From B73-G16 sp964448445 (GTDB taxonomy: Bacteria > Desulfobacterota > B13-G15), in NCBI GenBank assembly GCA_964448445.1, contig CAYVAU010000011.1, positions 1 through 33,133 on the forward strand: a DNA stretch of 33,133 nucleotides. Direction: 5' to 3'. Position 1 is the stretch's first letter, and each line of letters begins with the position of its first letter. Of the stretch, positions 23,869-31,095 are shown piece by piece. A model generated the notes under the pieces. It had not been told where the DNA came from and did no database searches. It saw nothing but the letters and a program-made list of their open reading frames with translations. A program made the translations under genes and the position numbers.

Positions 23869-25344
23869 CTAGAATAATTCGATGCTCGATTGAACCTCCT
23901 CTCCGGCTAAAACAGGAGTTACAGAAACAGCATTGAAGCCCTGAAGGAACTCCTCTCGATCGCGCACATCCAAGATCCGCCTCTCAAATTGCTCCCTTTC
24001 CCTCCGCAACTGCTGAAGCAGCATAAGCGCCCCCCACCTGAACTCTCTCCTGGCATCCTCTATGTGCTTCAAACATTGACGGGTCATCCTGAAACATTCG
24101 CCACTGAGATGTACCAAATCCTCCTTTGCCCTTTCCAGGGAACCCAAGGCCTCCTCAGTATGTTCTACAAGTTTCCTATAAGCCTCCTGAAGCTCCACAT
24201 CGAGTTCTTCCACAATCTCCCACACCGAATCGATCACCGACTCCCACTTCTTGACAACAACGGCAATCTTTTCATCCGCCTCCTTCAAATTGGTGTTGAG
24301 CTCCTTTACCAGATCCAAGGTCCCATATTCGTCGTAGTCCCGATCGCCATTGTTGATGGCAAACTGTGTCCATAGAGCTTGAAGAAAGATCACTTCTCTT
24401 TTGAAGGACTGCTTTAAACCGCCTTTCTCCTCTGGCATCTCAAACTTAAGTCTCCGAATGCGATCCATTAACTCCTTCACCTTCATTTTTACGGAATTTG
24501 CAAGTTCTTGCATTTTATAAACTTTTCCCAACGAAGTATGGCAATATGTCCTTAGGCTGTAATTAACTGATTTAAGTGCATCCCTTAAAGCATTTAATTT
24601 CTCGTCAACTAAACGACTGACTCTTTCTATATTCTCTGGCAATTTTTCGAACAAAGCAGCCCGCTTACCCAACTCATACAGCGAACCATTACTTTCTTTG
24701 CAAAGCTGTTTCCAAAGAGACATTAATTTTTCTACCTCCTGACGAAGGATATCGTGAAATTGAGAATGTACAATCAGTTCTTCGACAGATGGGCGCCCGA
24801 GTTCTCCAATATAATGAACCATCATCTTCAGCTCATCAAGGGAGAGAGCAGATGTTTCTTTAGATAATGAGCTTATAAGCAATTCCAGCTTTTTGTAGTA
24901 ATCTTGCAAAAGTTTTTGTGTTACTTCCACTTTTTTTCTCAGCCCTATTAGGAAACTTGCCATTTCCTCTCCGAGTTTTGCAAGGACGCGTCTTTGTGTG
25001 CCTTCTGTGTTTTGTGCTCTTATGCTCAAATTTAGGGAGGCAAGAAACAACCCTTGGGTTAACAGTCGGAATTCCTTCATATGCTCTGTTATTTCCATTT
25101 CAACTTCCTGTAAGGCAACAGAAGCTAAAAACTCGCGGGTAGACCGAAGTTTAGGGTTAACTTTTTCTTTAAAGAGGGTTTCCATCTGGTTCGCTATTGT
25201 TTTCAAATTTGCTTGGGATCTTTCTATATCTTGCGAAAATTTTGAAAAGATCCACATAATTTCTTCTACTTGCTTGACAACAGGATCAAAGGCCTTATCG
25301 AGCTCTTGGAGGAAAAGTTCTATTCTTCCGCCTTCCTGAACCAT
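23869..25344 (-). CDS. Unrecognised helical protein with CheZ-like DxxxQ and MCP-like segments
   Basis: This 491-residue protein is almost wholly helical and coiled-coil, with no membrane segment. I cannot assign a known family with certainty. Residues ~100-140 (FLASLNLSIRAQ, then LGEEMASFLIGLRKKVE) resemble a decayed receptor hairpin tip (LLALNAAIEA, then VAEEVRKLA). Residues 195-202, QFHDILRQ, resemble the CheZ active-site helix (DFQDLTGQ), giving D198 and Q202 in the DxxxQ spacing used to attack CheY-P. A second large helical region fills 260-470. Its 5' end overlaps the histidine kinase gene by 25 bases, and cheY follows after 15 bases. A CheY-P phosphatase or array accessory role is inferred. 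The first two thirds are clearly AT-richer than neighbouring genes. Confidence 0.6.
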   Translation of the reverse strand: MVQEGGRIELFLQELDKAFDPVVKQVEEIMWIFSKFSQDIERSQANLKTIANQMETLFKEKVNPKLRSTREFLASVALQEVEMEITEHMKEFRLLTQGLFLASLNLSIRAQNTEGTQRRVLAKLGEEMASFLIGLRKKVEVTQKLLQDYYKKLELLISSLSKETSALSLDELKMMVHYIGELGRPSVEELIVHSQFHDILRQEVEKLMSLWKQLCKESNGSLYELGKRAALFEKLPENIERVSRLVDEKLNALRDALKSVNYSLRTYCHTSLGKVYKMQELANSVKMKVKELMDRIRRLKFEMPEEKGGLKQSFKREVIFLQALWTQFAINNGDRDYDEYGTLDLVKELNTNLKEADEKIAVVVKKWESVIDSVWEIVEELDVELQEAYRKLVEHTEEALGSLERAKEDLVHLSGECFRMTRQCLKHIEDARREFRWGALMLLQQLRREREQFERRILDVRDREEFLQGFNAVSVTPVLAGEEVQSSIELF

Positions 25345-26252
25345 AACATGACTGTGGTACCCTGATTTGGTCCAGCGCTATATACGGCAATTTCCCCCTG
25401 CATAAGTTCAACGAATTTTTTCGAGATGGCAAGTCCCAATCCCGTCCCTTCTGGGCTATAACTGCCAAAGACTTCAAAAAGATGTGGAAGCCTTTCGGGC
25501 TCTATCCCAATACCAGTATCTTCCACCTTAATGCACAACATCTCCTTGCCTTCGGCGAAGGAGACCTTTACGCTTTTTTCCCCTCTTTCCTTTATGGAGG
25601 TGTACTTAATTGCATTGTCCAGCACATTCCTCATGACGCAGCTGAAGGCCTTCCTATCACCGATGATCTTTATGTGCTCCGCTACAGGCAAGACATTGAT
25701 TCTCACATTTTTCCTGAAAGCATATCCCTTAAGGTCTTCAACTACCGCATGAAGAAGGGTGTTGACCTTCAAAGGCTCAAGCTTCAGTTCCTCTGTTCCC
25801 TCCTCGATGCGGACATAATCCAGTAGGTCGTTAACAAGAGCCGACAACTTAAGGGCGGCCGAGTATGCCTTTTCGGCCAGCTCCTTATGAGCCAGCTTTA
25901 TCTCCCCGTCTACGTAAAGGGCCAGATATCCGAGGATGGAGTTGGTGGCAGACCTTATTTCATGGGTGGCCGTGGCGAAAAACTCCTTGCGCTTCTCAAG
26001 TTCACCCCTGAGCCTATGTATTTCGCTCACATCAAGCCCCAAATAAATCCTGTAACGGTCAACCTCAAAACTCCTCCATTCGAGAAAGGGAGTCCTGCTT
26101 TGCAGGACTTCTTCCCCAATACACTCCCCAATTAACTTTCTCTTCAGCGCACCTTCAGCACTGCTGTTTGCAAATCTAACCACATTTCCTTCCAATATGA
26201 GACATGGAATGTCCATTCTTTGGATTATTTCGCGGAAAATTTTAGCTTCCAT
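25320..26252 (-). CDS. Soluble sensor histidine kinase, PAS-like plus HisKA-HATPase
   Basis: This 310-residue kinase has no membrane helix. Residues ~1-75 look like a small PAS-type sensor (PCLILEGNVVRFANSSAEG). The HisKA domain has phospho-acceptor His97 in FATATHEIRSATNSILGYL. The ATPase domain has the N-box CVMRNVLDNAIKYT, G1 VEDTGIGIEPERL, an FEVFGSY box and G2 GTGLGLAISKKF. It is a classical two-component kinase, not a CheA, placed inside a chemosensory operon directly after two single receivers. They form a likely separate phospho-circuit. The 11-base gap upstream separates it from the receiver gene. Its 3' end overlaps the next gene by 25 bases. Confidence 0.93.
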   Translation of the reverse strand: MEAKIFREIIQRMDIPCLILEGNVVRFANSSAEGALKRKLIGECIGEEVLQSRTPFLEWRSFEVDRYRIYLGLDVSEIHRLRGELEKRKEFFATATHEIRSATNSILGYLALYVDGEIKLAHKELAEKAYSAALKLSALVNDLLDYVRIEEGTEELKLEPLKVNTLLHAVVEDLKGYAFRKNVRINVLPVAEHIKIIGDRKAFSCVMRNVLDNAIKYTSIKERGEKSVKVSFAEGKEMLCIKVEDTGIGIEPERLPHLFEVFGSYSPEGTGLGLAISKKFVELMQGEIAVYSAGPNQGTTVMLWFRKAEE

Positions 26253-26263
26253 TAAATTCTCCT

Positions 26264-26623
26264 CTACTGTAAATACTTTTTTATTTTGTTGATCAATTCT
26301 TCAGGTAAAAAAGGCTTAAGTAAAGCATTGTTACAGCCATCCTTCATCAACTCAGCTTTGGAAATATATTCGGCTGTAAGAACTATGATTTTTGCCTCCA
26401 TTCTCATTTCCCTCAGTCTTTCCAGCAATTCTCTGCCTGACATTCCAGGCAAGCGATAATCGAGGAGTATTAACTGGGGTTTTAGCCCTTCTTTCAATAA
26501 GTCAAGGGCTTCTTTGGCATCTTTGGCCCACTTGATTTCAACATCAGTAAGTTTGGTCAGAGCAATTTGTACGATTTCCGCATGCTCGGGATTGTCTTCC
26601 ACAAGTAATATGACTTTTTTCAT
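26264..26623 (-). CDS. Single-domain response regulator
   Basis: This 119-residue receiver has ILLVEDNPEHAEIVQIAL, phospho-acceptor D55 in LILLDYRLPGMSGRELL, Thr in IIVLTAEYIS and Lys in ALLKPFLPEE. The DYRLPGMSG style is that of phosphorelay receivers, not motor-binding CheY. It overlaps the preceding receiver gene (ATGA) and precedes the histidine kinase gene by 11 bases, so it is the best candidate partner of that kinase. Its DNA is AT-rich compared with most of the window. Confidence 0.93.
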   Translation of the reverse strand: MKKVILLVEDNPEHAEIVQIALTKLTDVEIKWAKDAKEALDLLKEGLKPQLILLDYRLPGMSGRELLERLREMRMEAKIIVLTAEYISKAELMKDGCNNALLKPFLPEELINKIKKYLQ

Positions 26624-26979
26624 GACACGGCCTCCAGCATTTTCTTCAAAATGGCCATGTTCATCGGCTTCACGACAAAAAGGGTAGCTCCTGAGAGGAG
26701 AGCCCTCTTTCTATCCTCTTCAGAATTCAGCGTTGTAACCAATATAATTGGAACTTTCTTGTATTTTTCGTGCTTCCTAATTTTTTTTGTAAAAGTGTAG
26801 CCATCCATAACAGGCATGTTTATGTCGCAGAAAATTAAATCGTATGAATTCTGTAAACATTTTTCGTAAGCTTCTGCCCCGTTTTCCGCTGTATCTACAT
26901 CGAAAGATAGGGTTTTAAGAAGGCTCACATGGTAATTTCTGACAACGAGAGAATCGTCCACCACCAATGCCTTTTTCAT
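26620..26979 (-). CDS. Single-domain response regulator, CheY-like
   Basis: This 119-residue receiver has ALVVDDSLVVRNYHVSLL, phospho-acceptor D52 in LIFCDINMPVMDGYTF, Thr in IILVTTLNSEEDR and Lys in LFVVKPMNMA. It is closer to CheY than the receiver that follows it. It overlaps cheR upstream and the next receiver downstream, each by ATGA, so the three are translated as a chain. It probably belongs to the same phospho-circuit as the histidine kinase. The local base composition is AT-rich. Confidence 0.93.
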   Translation of the reverse strand: MKKALVVDDSLVVRNYHVSLLKTLSFDVDTAENGAEAYEKCLQNSYDLIFCDINMPVMDGYTFTKKIRKHEKYKKVPIILVTTLNSEEDRKRALLSGATLFVVKPMNMAILKKMLEAVS

Positions 26980-27788
26980 TCTTCATCCTCCTCGGTCTCT
27001 TTCTGATAGAGGATGGCTTCCTTGACTTTTAAGGGTTTGAAGGATGAACTTATCCTTGACATAGATTCAGCATGTCCTAAGAAGAGATAACCATCTTCAG
27101 AAAGCACATCGTAAAGGTGAGCTGCCGCTGTGCGTTGTTCCTTTATGTCAAAATAGATGAGGAGGTTTTTGCAAAAGACGAATTCAAATTTTCCCAAGGA
27201 TCTCATAAATCGTCTATCAAGTATACTTCCCTCCAGAAACTTCACTGCTTTTTTTAGTAACGGTTTGATTTCCCACTTGTTGTTGTTTCGCGAAAAATAC
27301 TTCCGCAGATATTCTTCCGGTAGCCTTGAAACGCTCCTATTGCTGTAAATCCCCTCTTGGGCCTTCTTCAGCGCAACATAGTCTATGTCCACCCCCACAA
27401 TTTCGATCCGATCAAGATTACCGAGGATCTCTTTTGTCACGATAGCCAGCGTATAAGGTTCCTCCCCCGTTGAGCAAGGAATGCTCAGGATCTTTAACTT
27501 TCTTTTCTTTGAGGCCATTTGGGATAGCAGTTCGGCAAAGGCTTCAAGTTGGTAAAATTCTCGATAAAAATAGGTTTCATTGACCGTACACTTGGAAACT
27601 AGCTCCCTTACCCTTTCCTGGGATAGGCGCAGAGTGAGAAGATAATCCTTAATGGAAGTGATTCCGAGCTCCTGCATATGCTGGGCCACTCGGTTTTCTA
27701 CAAAGTACTTCTTTCTGTCCTCGAAATTGATGCCACTGTAATTCTTGATAATCCTCCTCAGTTCATCGAAGGTCTCCTGAGTAAGCAT
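26976..27788 (-). CDS. Chemoreceptor methyltransferase CheR (second copy)
   Basis: This 270-residue methyltransferase has a helical N-terminal domain (FDELRRIIKNYSGINF), then VNETYFYREFYQLEAF. It carries the SAM site SIPCSTGEEPYTLA, the FEFVFCKNLLIYFD motif and the C-terminal GYLFLGHAESMSRI segment. It differs clearly from the plus-strand CheR (ACATGEEPYS there, PCSTGEEPYT here), so it is probably specific to the minus-strand system and its receptors. It starts one base after the HEAT-repeat gene and overlaps the next receiver gene (ATGA). Its DNA is AT-rich compared with both flanks. Confidence 0.95.
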   Translation of the reverse strand: MLTQETFDELRRIIKNYSGINFEDRKKYFVENRVAQHMQELGITSIKDYLLTLRLSQERVRELVSKCTVNETYFYREFYQLEAFAELLSQMASKKRKLKILSIPCSTGEEPYTLAIVTKEILGNLDRIEIVGVDIDYVALKKAQEGIYSNRSVSRLPEEYLRKYFSRNNNKWEIKPLLKKAVKFLEGSILDRRFMRSLGKFEFVFCKNLLIYFDIKEQRTAAAHLYDVLSEDGYLFLGHAESMSRISSSFKPLKVKEAILYQKETEEDEE

Positions 27789-27789
27789 T

Positions 27790-28605
27790 TCAGACCCCCT
27801 GCAGCAGCTCGTCTACCTTTATTCCCTTATCCTTTATAAAGCTTTTGATCCCTTCGGGGATTTCCCCTTTGACGAGGATTACATCCTTAAGGATGTCTTC
27901 CACAGCACCAATTTGGAGGGCGTTCTCCAAGGCTTCTTTGATGTGCTCTTCACCGTTGAGGATGACGATCGCCTTATAAAGCCAGTGCTTTATAAAGGGA
28001 TCCTCAACCGCTCTTACCTTCTTCAACAGAATGGGAAACAATTCCTTCTCCTTACGGGAACGCACCACTTGACATATTGTGCTTATCCCGTATTCGTCCT
28101 CGGCTCCTTCCAGCAATTCTTTGAGGACCCCGGTAATCCTTGGATCGGAAGGCATAGAAGATAAGTACTCCACCGCCGTGTATTTCACATTAGGATCGGG
28201 ATCACCCGCCATCTTTAAAATAAGATCCATTGCCTTCTTTCCACCAATAAGGGCAAGAACGTCCAAGGCATATTTCCTGTCATTGTAATCAGGAGATTTG
28301 AGCAGGGACATCAAGAAAGGGATGGCCTTTTCCCCAGATGAAGCCAGGATTTCCTGACACAGAGCCCTAGCCAAAGGATCCGGACCGTTCAGCAAATTTA
28401 CGGCTTCTCTTATCACAAGCTCCCCTCCTATCTGCTTTAAACTCTCCGCACACGCCTCCTTTACCCCTCTGTTTTTGTCGATGGCCATCGCCTTGAAAAG
28501 GGCACGGATTGTATCCTCGTCCCCGTATTCTGCCAAATCCTCGGCAGCAATCTTCCTTTCCTCCCGATTCCCTTCAAACAACCTCCTCAGAAGCTCCTCT
28601 TTCAT
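27790..28605 (-). CDS. HEAT-repeat protein
   Basis: This 271-residue protein is built of tandem helical pairs of HEAT/PBS-lyase type: AAEDLAEYGDEDTIRALFKA, CAESLKQIGGELVIREAVNL, YALDVLALIGGKKAMDLIL and AVEYLSSMPSDPRITGVL are successive units. Such solenoids are protein-binding scaffolds; no enzyme site is seen. I use the ATG at 28605 because GGAGGAGGA precedes it directly. An in-frame start at 28644 would add 13 low-complexity residues inside cheB. It overlaps cheB by 32 bases and sits between cheB and cheR, so a role in the adaptation enzymes or array of this system is inferred. Confidence 0.88.
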   Translation of the reverse strand: MKEELLRRLFEGNREERKIAAEDLAEYGDEDTIRALFKAMAIDKNRGVKEACAESLKQIGGELVIREAVNLLNGPDPLARALCQEILASSGEKAIPFLMSLLKSPDYNDRKYALDVLALIGGKKAMDLILKMAGDPDPNVKYTAVEYLSSMPSDPRITGVLKELLEGAEDEYGISTICQVVRSRKEKELFPILLKKVRAVEDPFIKHWLYKAIVILNGEEHIKEALENALQIGAVEDILKDVILVKGEIPEGIKSFIKDKGIKVDELLQGV

Positions 28606-29659
28606 TCCTCCTCCTCCGTTTGATCTTGGCCAGGGCCTTCTCAATCTCTACGGGTATCTCATAAGAAGGGACGATCACTTGGGCTGCACCGAGCTCCTTT
28701 GCTGCCCTCGGCATGCCGTAAACTACGGCCGTCTCCTCGGATTCGGCTATGGTGATGCCTCCAGCTTCCTTTATCTCCAGAAGGCCCCGCGCCCCATCAG
28801 AACCGATGCCAGTCAGAAGGATCCCTACTGTTCGCTCGCCAAAAACATCCTTCACCGAAGAAAAAAGCACATCGACCGATGGCTTAAAGGGGGTGTCCAG
28901 GGGCCTTTTGGAGAGCCTTATGCGGAGGTCTTCTGTGACCATCATGTGCCATCCCCCTGGGGCTAGATATCCTTTCCCCCCTTCAAGGGGCTGGCCATTT
29001 TGGGCCTCACAGAAGGGGATGGGGGTGTATCTATCGAGCCTCTCTGCCAATGAGGAAGTGAAAGAAGGGGGCATGTGCTGGGCGATCAGGTACACGGTCT
29101 CCGGATCCGGATCGATCTGCTCGAAGATGTCAAGCAGGGTCTTCGGCCCCCCTGTTGATACCCCCACCGCCACGGCAAAGTTCGGAATCTGACTCCCTTT
29201 GAGTTCGTGGACGAAATCCCTCCGCGGTCGAGCCCGTGAAATCCTCCCCGGATCTACCTTCGCTGCTGCCTTGACCTTGGTGATTATCTCGGAGGCGACC
29301 TTCTTTATATCAAGGGAAATGGTACCAGAGGGCTTGGGCACGTAATCCACAGCTCCAAGGTCTAGGATCTGCATCGTTATAGGAGCCTCTTGTTGGGTCA
29401 GGGAGGAGACCACCACCACCGGTTTGGGCCTCCTCTCCATGATCCTCTTTAAGGTCTCCACCCCGTCCATTACCGGCATGTTCACATCGAGGGCGATAAC
29501 ATCTGGGTCCAGCTGTTCCAGTTTCTCCAAGGCATCGCGTCCGTCTCTGGCCCGTGCAATAACCCTGATATCGGGATCGGATTCGAGAATCTCGGATATG
29601 GCCTTCCGCATAAAGGCAGAATCATCAACCACCAGAACCCTGATCTTTCCTTTTCCCAT
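28574..29659 (-). CDS. Chemotaxis methylesterase CheB (second copy)
   Basis: This 361-residue methylesterase has receiver acceptor D58 in VIALDVNMPVMDGVETL and catalytic residues Ser168 (GVSTGGPKT), His195 (AQHMPPSFT) and Asp288 (TGIGSDGARG). All are present, so it should be active. The catalytic Ser motif is GVSTGG here against GASTGG in the plus-strand CheB. It pairs with the second CheR as the adaptation arm of the minus-strand system. AAGGAG precedes the ATG. The start overlaps the triple-CheW gene by 35 bases and the 3' end overlaps the HEAT-repeat gene. Confidence 0.95.
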   Translation of the reverse strand: MGKGKIRVLVVDDSAFMRKAISEILESDPDIRVIARARDGRDALEKLEQLDPDVIALDVNMPVMDGVETLKRIMERRPKPVVVVSSLTQQEAPITMQILDLGAVDYVPKPSGTISLDIKKVASEIITKVKAAAKVDPGRISRARPRRDFVHELKGSQIPNFAVAVGVSTGGPKTLLDIFEQIDPDPETVYLIAQHMPPSFTSSLAERLDRYTPIPFCEAQNGQPLEGGKGYLAPGGWHMMVTEDLRIRLSKRPLDTPFKPSVDVLFSSVKDVFGERTVGILLTGIGSDGARGLLEIKEAGGITIAESEETAVVYGMPRAAKELGAAQVIVPSYEIPVEIEKALAKIKRRRRNERGASEEVV

Positions 29660-31085
29660 CTTCTTCTCCTTTCAGCATGCGGAGTTCCTCTCTCTGGGCC
29701 TTACTCAGCAAGGCCTCTATGTTGATGATCAAGATGAGGCCTTCTTGCCGCTTTATCGCCCCTGAAAAGGCCTGGGCGGCTTCCCTTGCCACTTCACCCA
29801 AAGGGGAAATATCTTCCTGGCTCACCCTCAGGATCCCCTTGATCTCCTTCACCAAGAGCCCGGCCTCCGTCTCACCCAGCTGCGTCACGATCACCCGTCT
29901 ACACTCTTTGGGATCGATATCGAGTTCCAAGAGTTTGGCCAAGGAGATTATGGGGAGGACCTCCCCCCTCAGGTTCATCACCCCCTGTACAAACTCAGGG
30001 GCCTTGGGTACCGGTATTATTTGCTCCGCATTTACCGCTTCCTTGACGACCTCAATGGGGAGGGCCAATGGATCCGTCCCCAGGCTGAACCATACGAACA
30101 TCCTTTTCTGTTCGTGTTCCTTGGAGCGCATCTCTTCCCCCTTTACTCCTTCTTCTGGAGTTACTCCGTGCAGTTCAACAAAGGGTTGCGGATCGAGGAA
30201 ATGTACGAGGCGTTTCCCCCCTTCGAGTTTTATAATCCCTTGAAGAATCTTCTCGTGTTGAGAATCCAAACAGCCGGGTGGTGGTATTATATCCTCTTGC
30301 TTGACCTTCCTGATCTCGTTTGCTGAATCCGCTTCAAGCCCCACCTCCGTACCGCCCTTTTGGAGGATGATCACCCGTCCCCTTGAAGTAGTCTCTGATT
30401 GCAAGCCAAGAAAACACCCGATGGATATCAAAGGAATAACCCTTCCTCTAATGGAAAACATTCCCAAGAGGTAAGGGGGAGCCGAAGGAACGGGCACCAA
30501 TTTTTCCGGATATTCCACAATTTCCTTCACCTCAGAAACCGCAACCCCATAGAGATCTCCTCTTACCCGAAAGATCAAAACGCTTATTCCAGCAGTTGCA
30601 TCCCCCTCGGTTTCCAAAGTAACCCCTTCCCCGGCGGGTGTCCCTGCGGTCCTCTTCCGGCGCTCTCCCCTTTTGGTCCCCAACCCCGCCAATCTTTTCA
30701 CATTGAGGAAAGCGACCAGATTGCCGTCCTCCGAATAAACTTTAGAAATATACCTCTTGTTGACATCCTTGCCCAAGGCCGATGCATCCCTGAGGTCTTC
30801 TTCTCTTACTTCGATTATTCTTTCGACTTCTGCCACAAGGAAACCCACAATTTCGTTTTCTATTTTACTTATCAGGACTTTCTCACCCTCTTCATCTTTG
30901 TCCCAAAGGAGCCTGGCCAAGCTCACAATGGGGAGACATTCGCCCCGGAGGTTCGCTATTCCCTTTACATATTCGGGAGCCTTGGGGACGGGGAAGATCC
31001 TAGGGCAATTGACTACCTCTTTGACATCCTCCATGAAAAACCCAAAAACCTCCCCCCCACAGCTGACCGTTATTGCCTTCTTCAT
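29625..31085 (-). CDS. Triple-CheW coupling protein
   Basis: This 486-residue protein consists of three complete CheW domains joined by charged linkers (~135-165 and ~305-327). Domain 1 (~3-133) has FPVPKAPEYVKGIANLRG. Domain 2 (~167-305) has VPVPSAPPYLLGMFSIRG. Domain 3 (~329-462) has IPVPKAPEFVQGVMNLRGE. Each keeps the Arg-Gly of the kinase/receptor interface. No receiver or other domain is attached, so it is not CheV. I choose the ATG at 31085, with AAGGAGG five bases before it, not an in-frame start at 31121 that lies inside the MCP gene. It follows the tandem-MCP gene by ten bases, suggesting they assemble together. Confidence 0.94.
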   Translation of the reverse strand: MKKAITVSCGGEVFGFFMEDVKEVVNCPRIFPVPKAPEYVKGIANLRGECLPIVSLARLLWDKDEEGEKVLISKIENEIVGFLVAEVERIIEVREEDLRDASALGKDVNKRYISKVYSEDGNLVAFLNVKRLAGLGTKRGERRKRTAGTPAGEGVTLETEGDATAGISVLIFRVRGDLYGVAVSEVKEIVEYPEKLVPVPSAPPYLLGMFSIRGRVIPLISIGCFLGLQSETTSRGRVIILQKGGTEVGLEADSANEIRKVKQEDIIPPPGCLDSQHEKILQGIIKLEGGKRLVHFLDPQPFVELHGVTPEEGVKGEEMRSKEHEQKRMFVWFSLGTDPLALPIEVVKEAVNAEQIIPVPKAPEFVQGVMNLRGEVLPIISLAKLLELDIDPKECRRVIVTQLGETEAGLLVKEIKGILRVSQEDISPLGEVAREAAQAFSGAIKRQEGLILIINIEALLSKAQREELRMLKGEEDGKRKDQGSGG

Positions 31086-31095
31086 GGAAACCTCC

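Noticed and set aside
24480..27788. AT-rich block as an insertion sequence or prophage
   Set aside because: No transposase, integrase, terminal repeats or target duplications are visible, and all genes in it are signalling genes in frame with the operon.
28606..28644. Upstream start for the HEAT-repeat gene
   Set aside because: It adds 13 low-complexity residues within cheB, while a strong ribosome site sits directly before the ATG at 28605.
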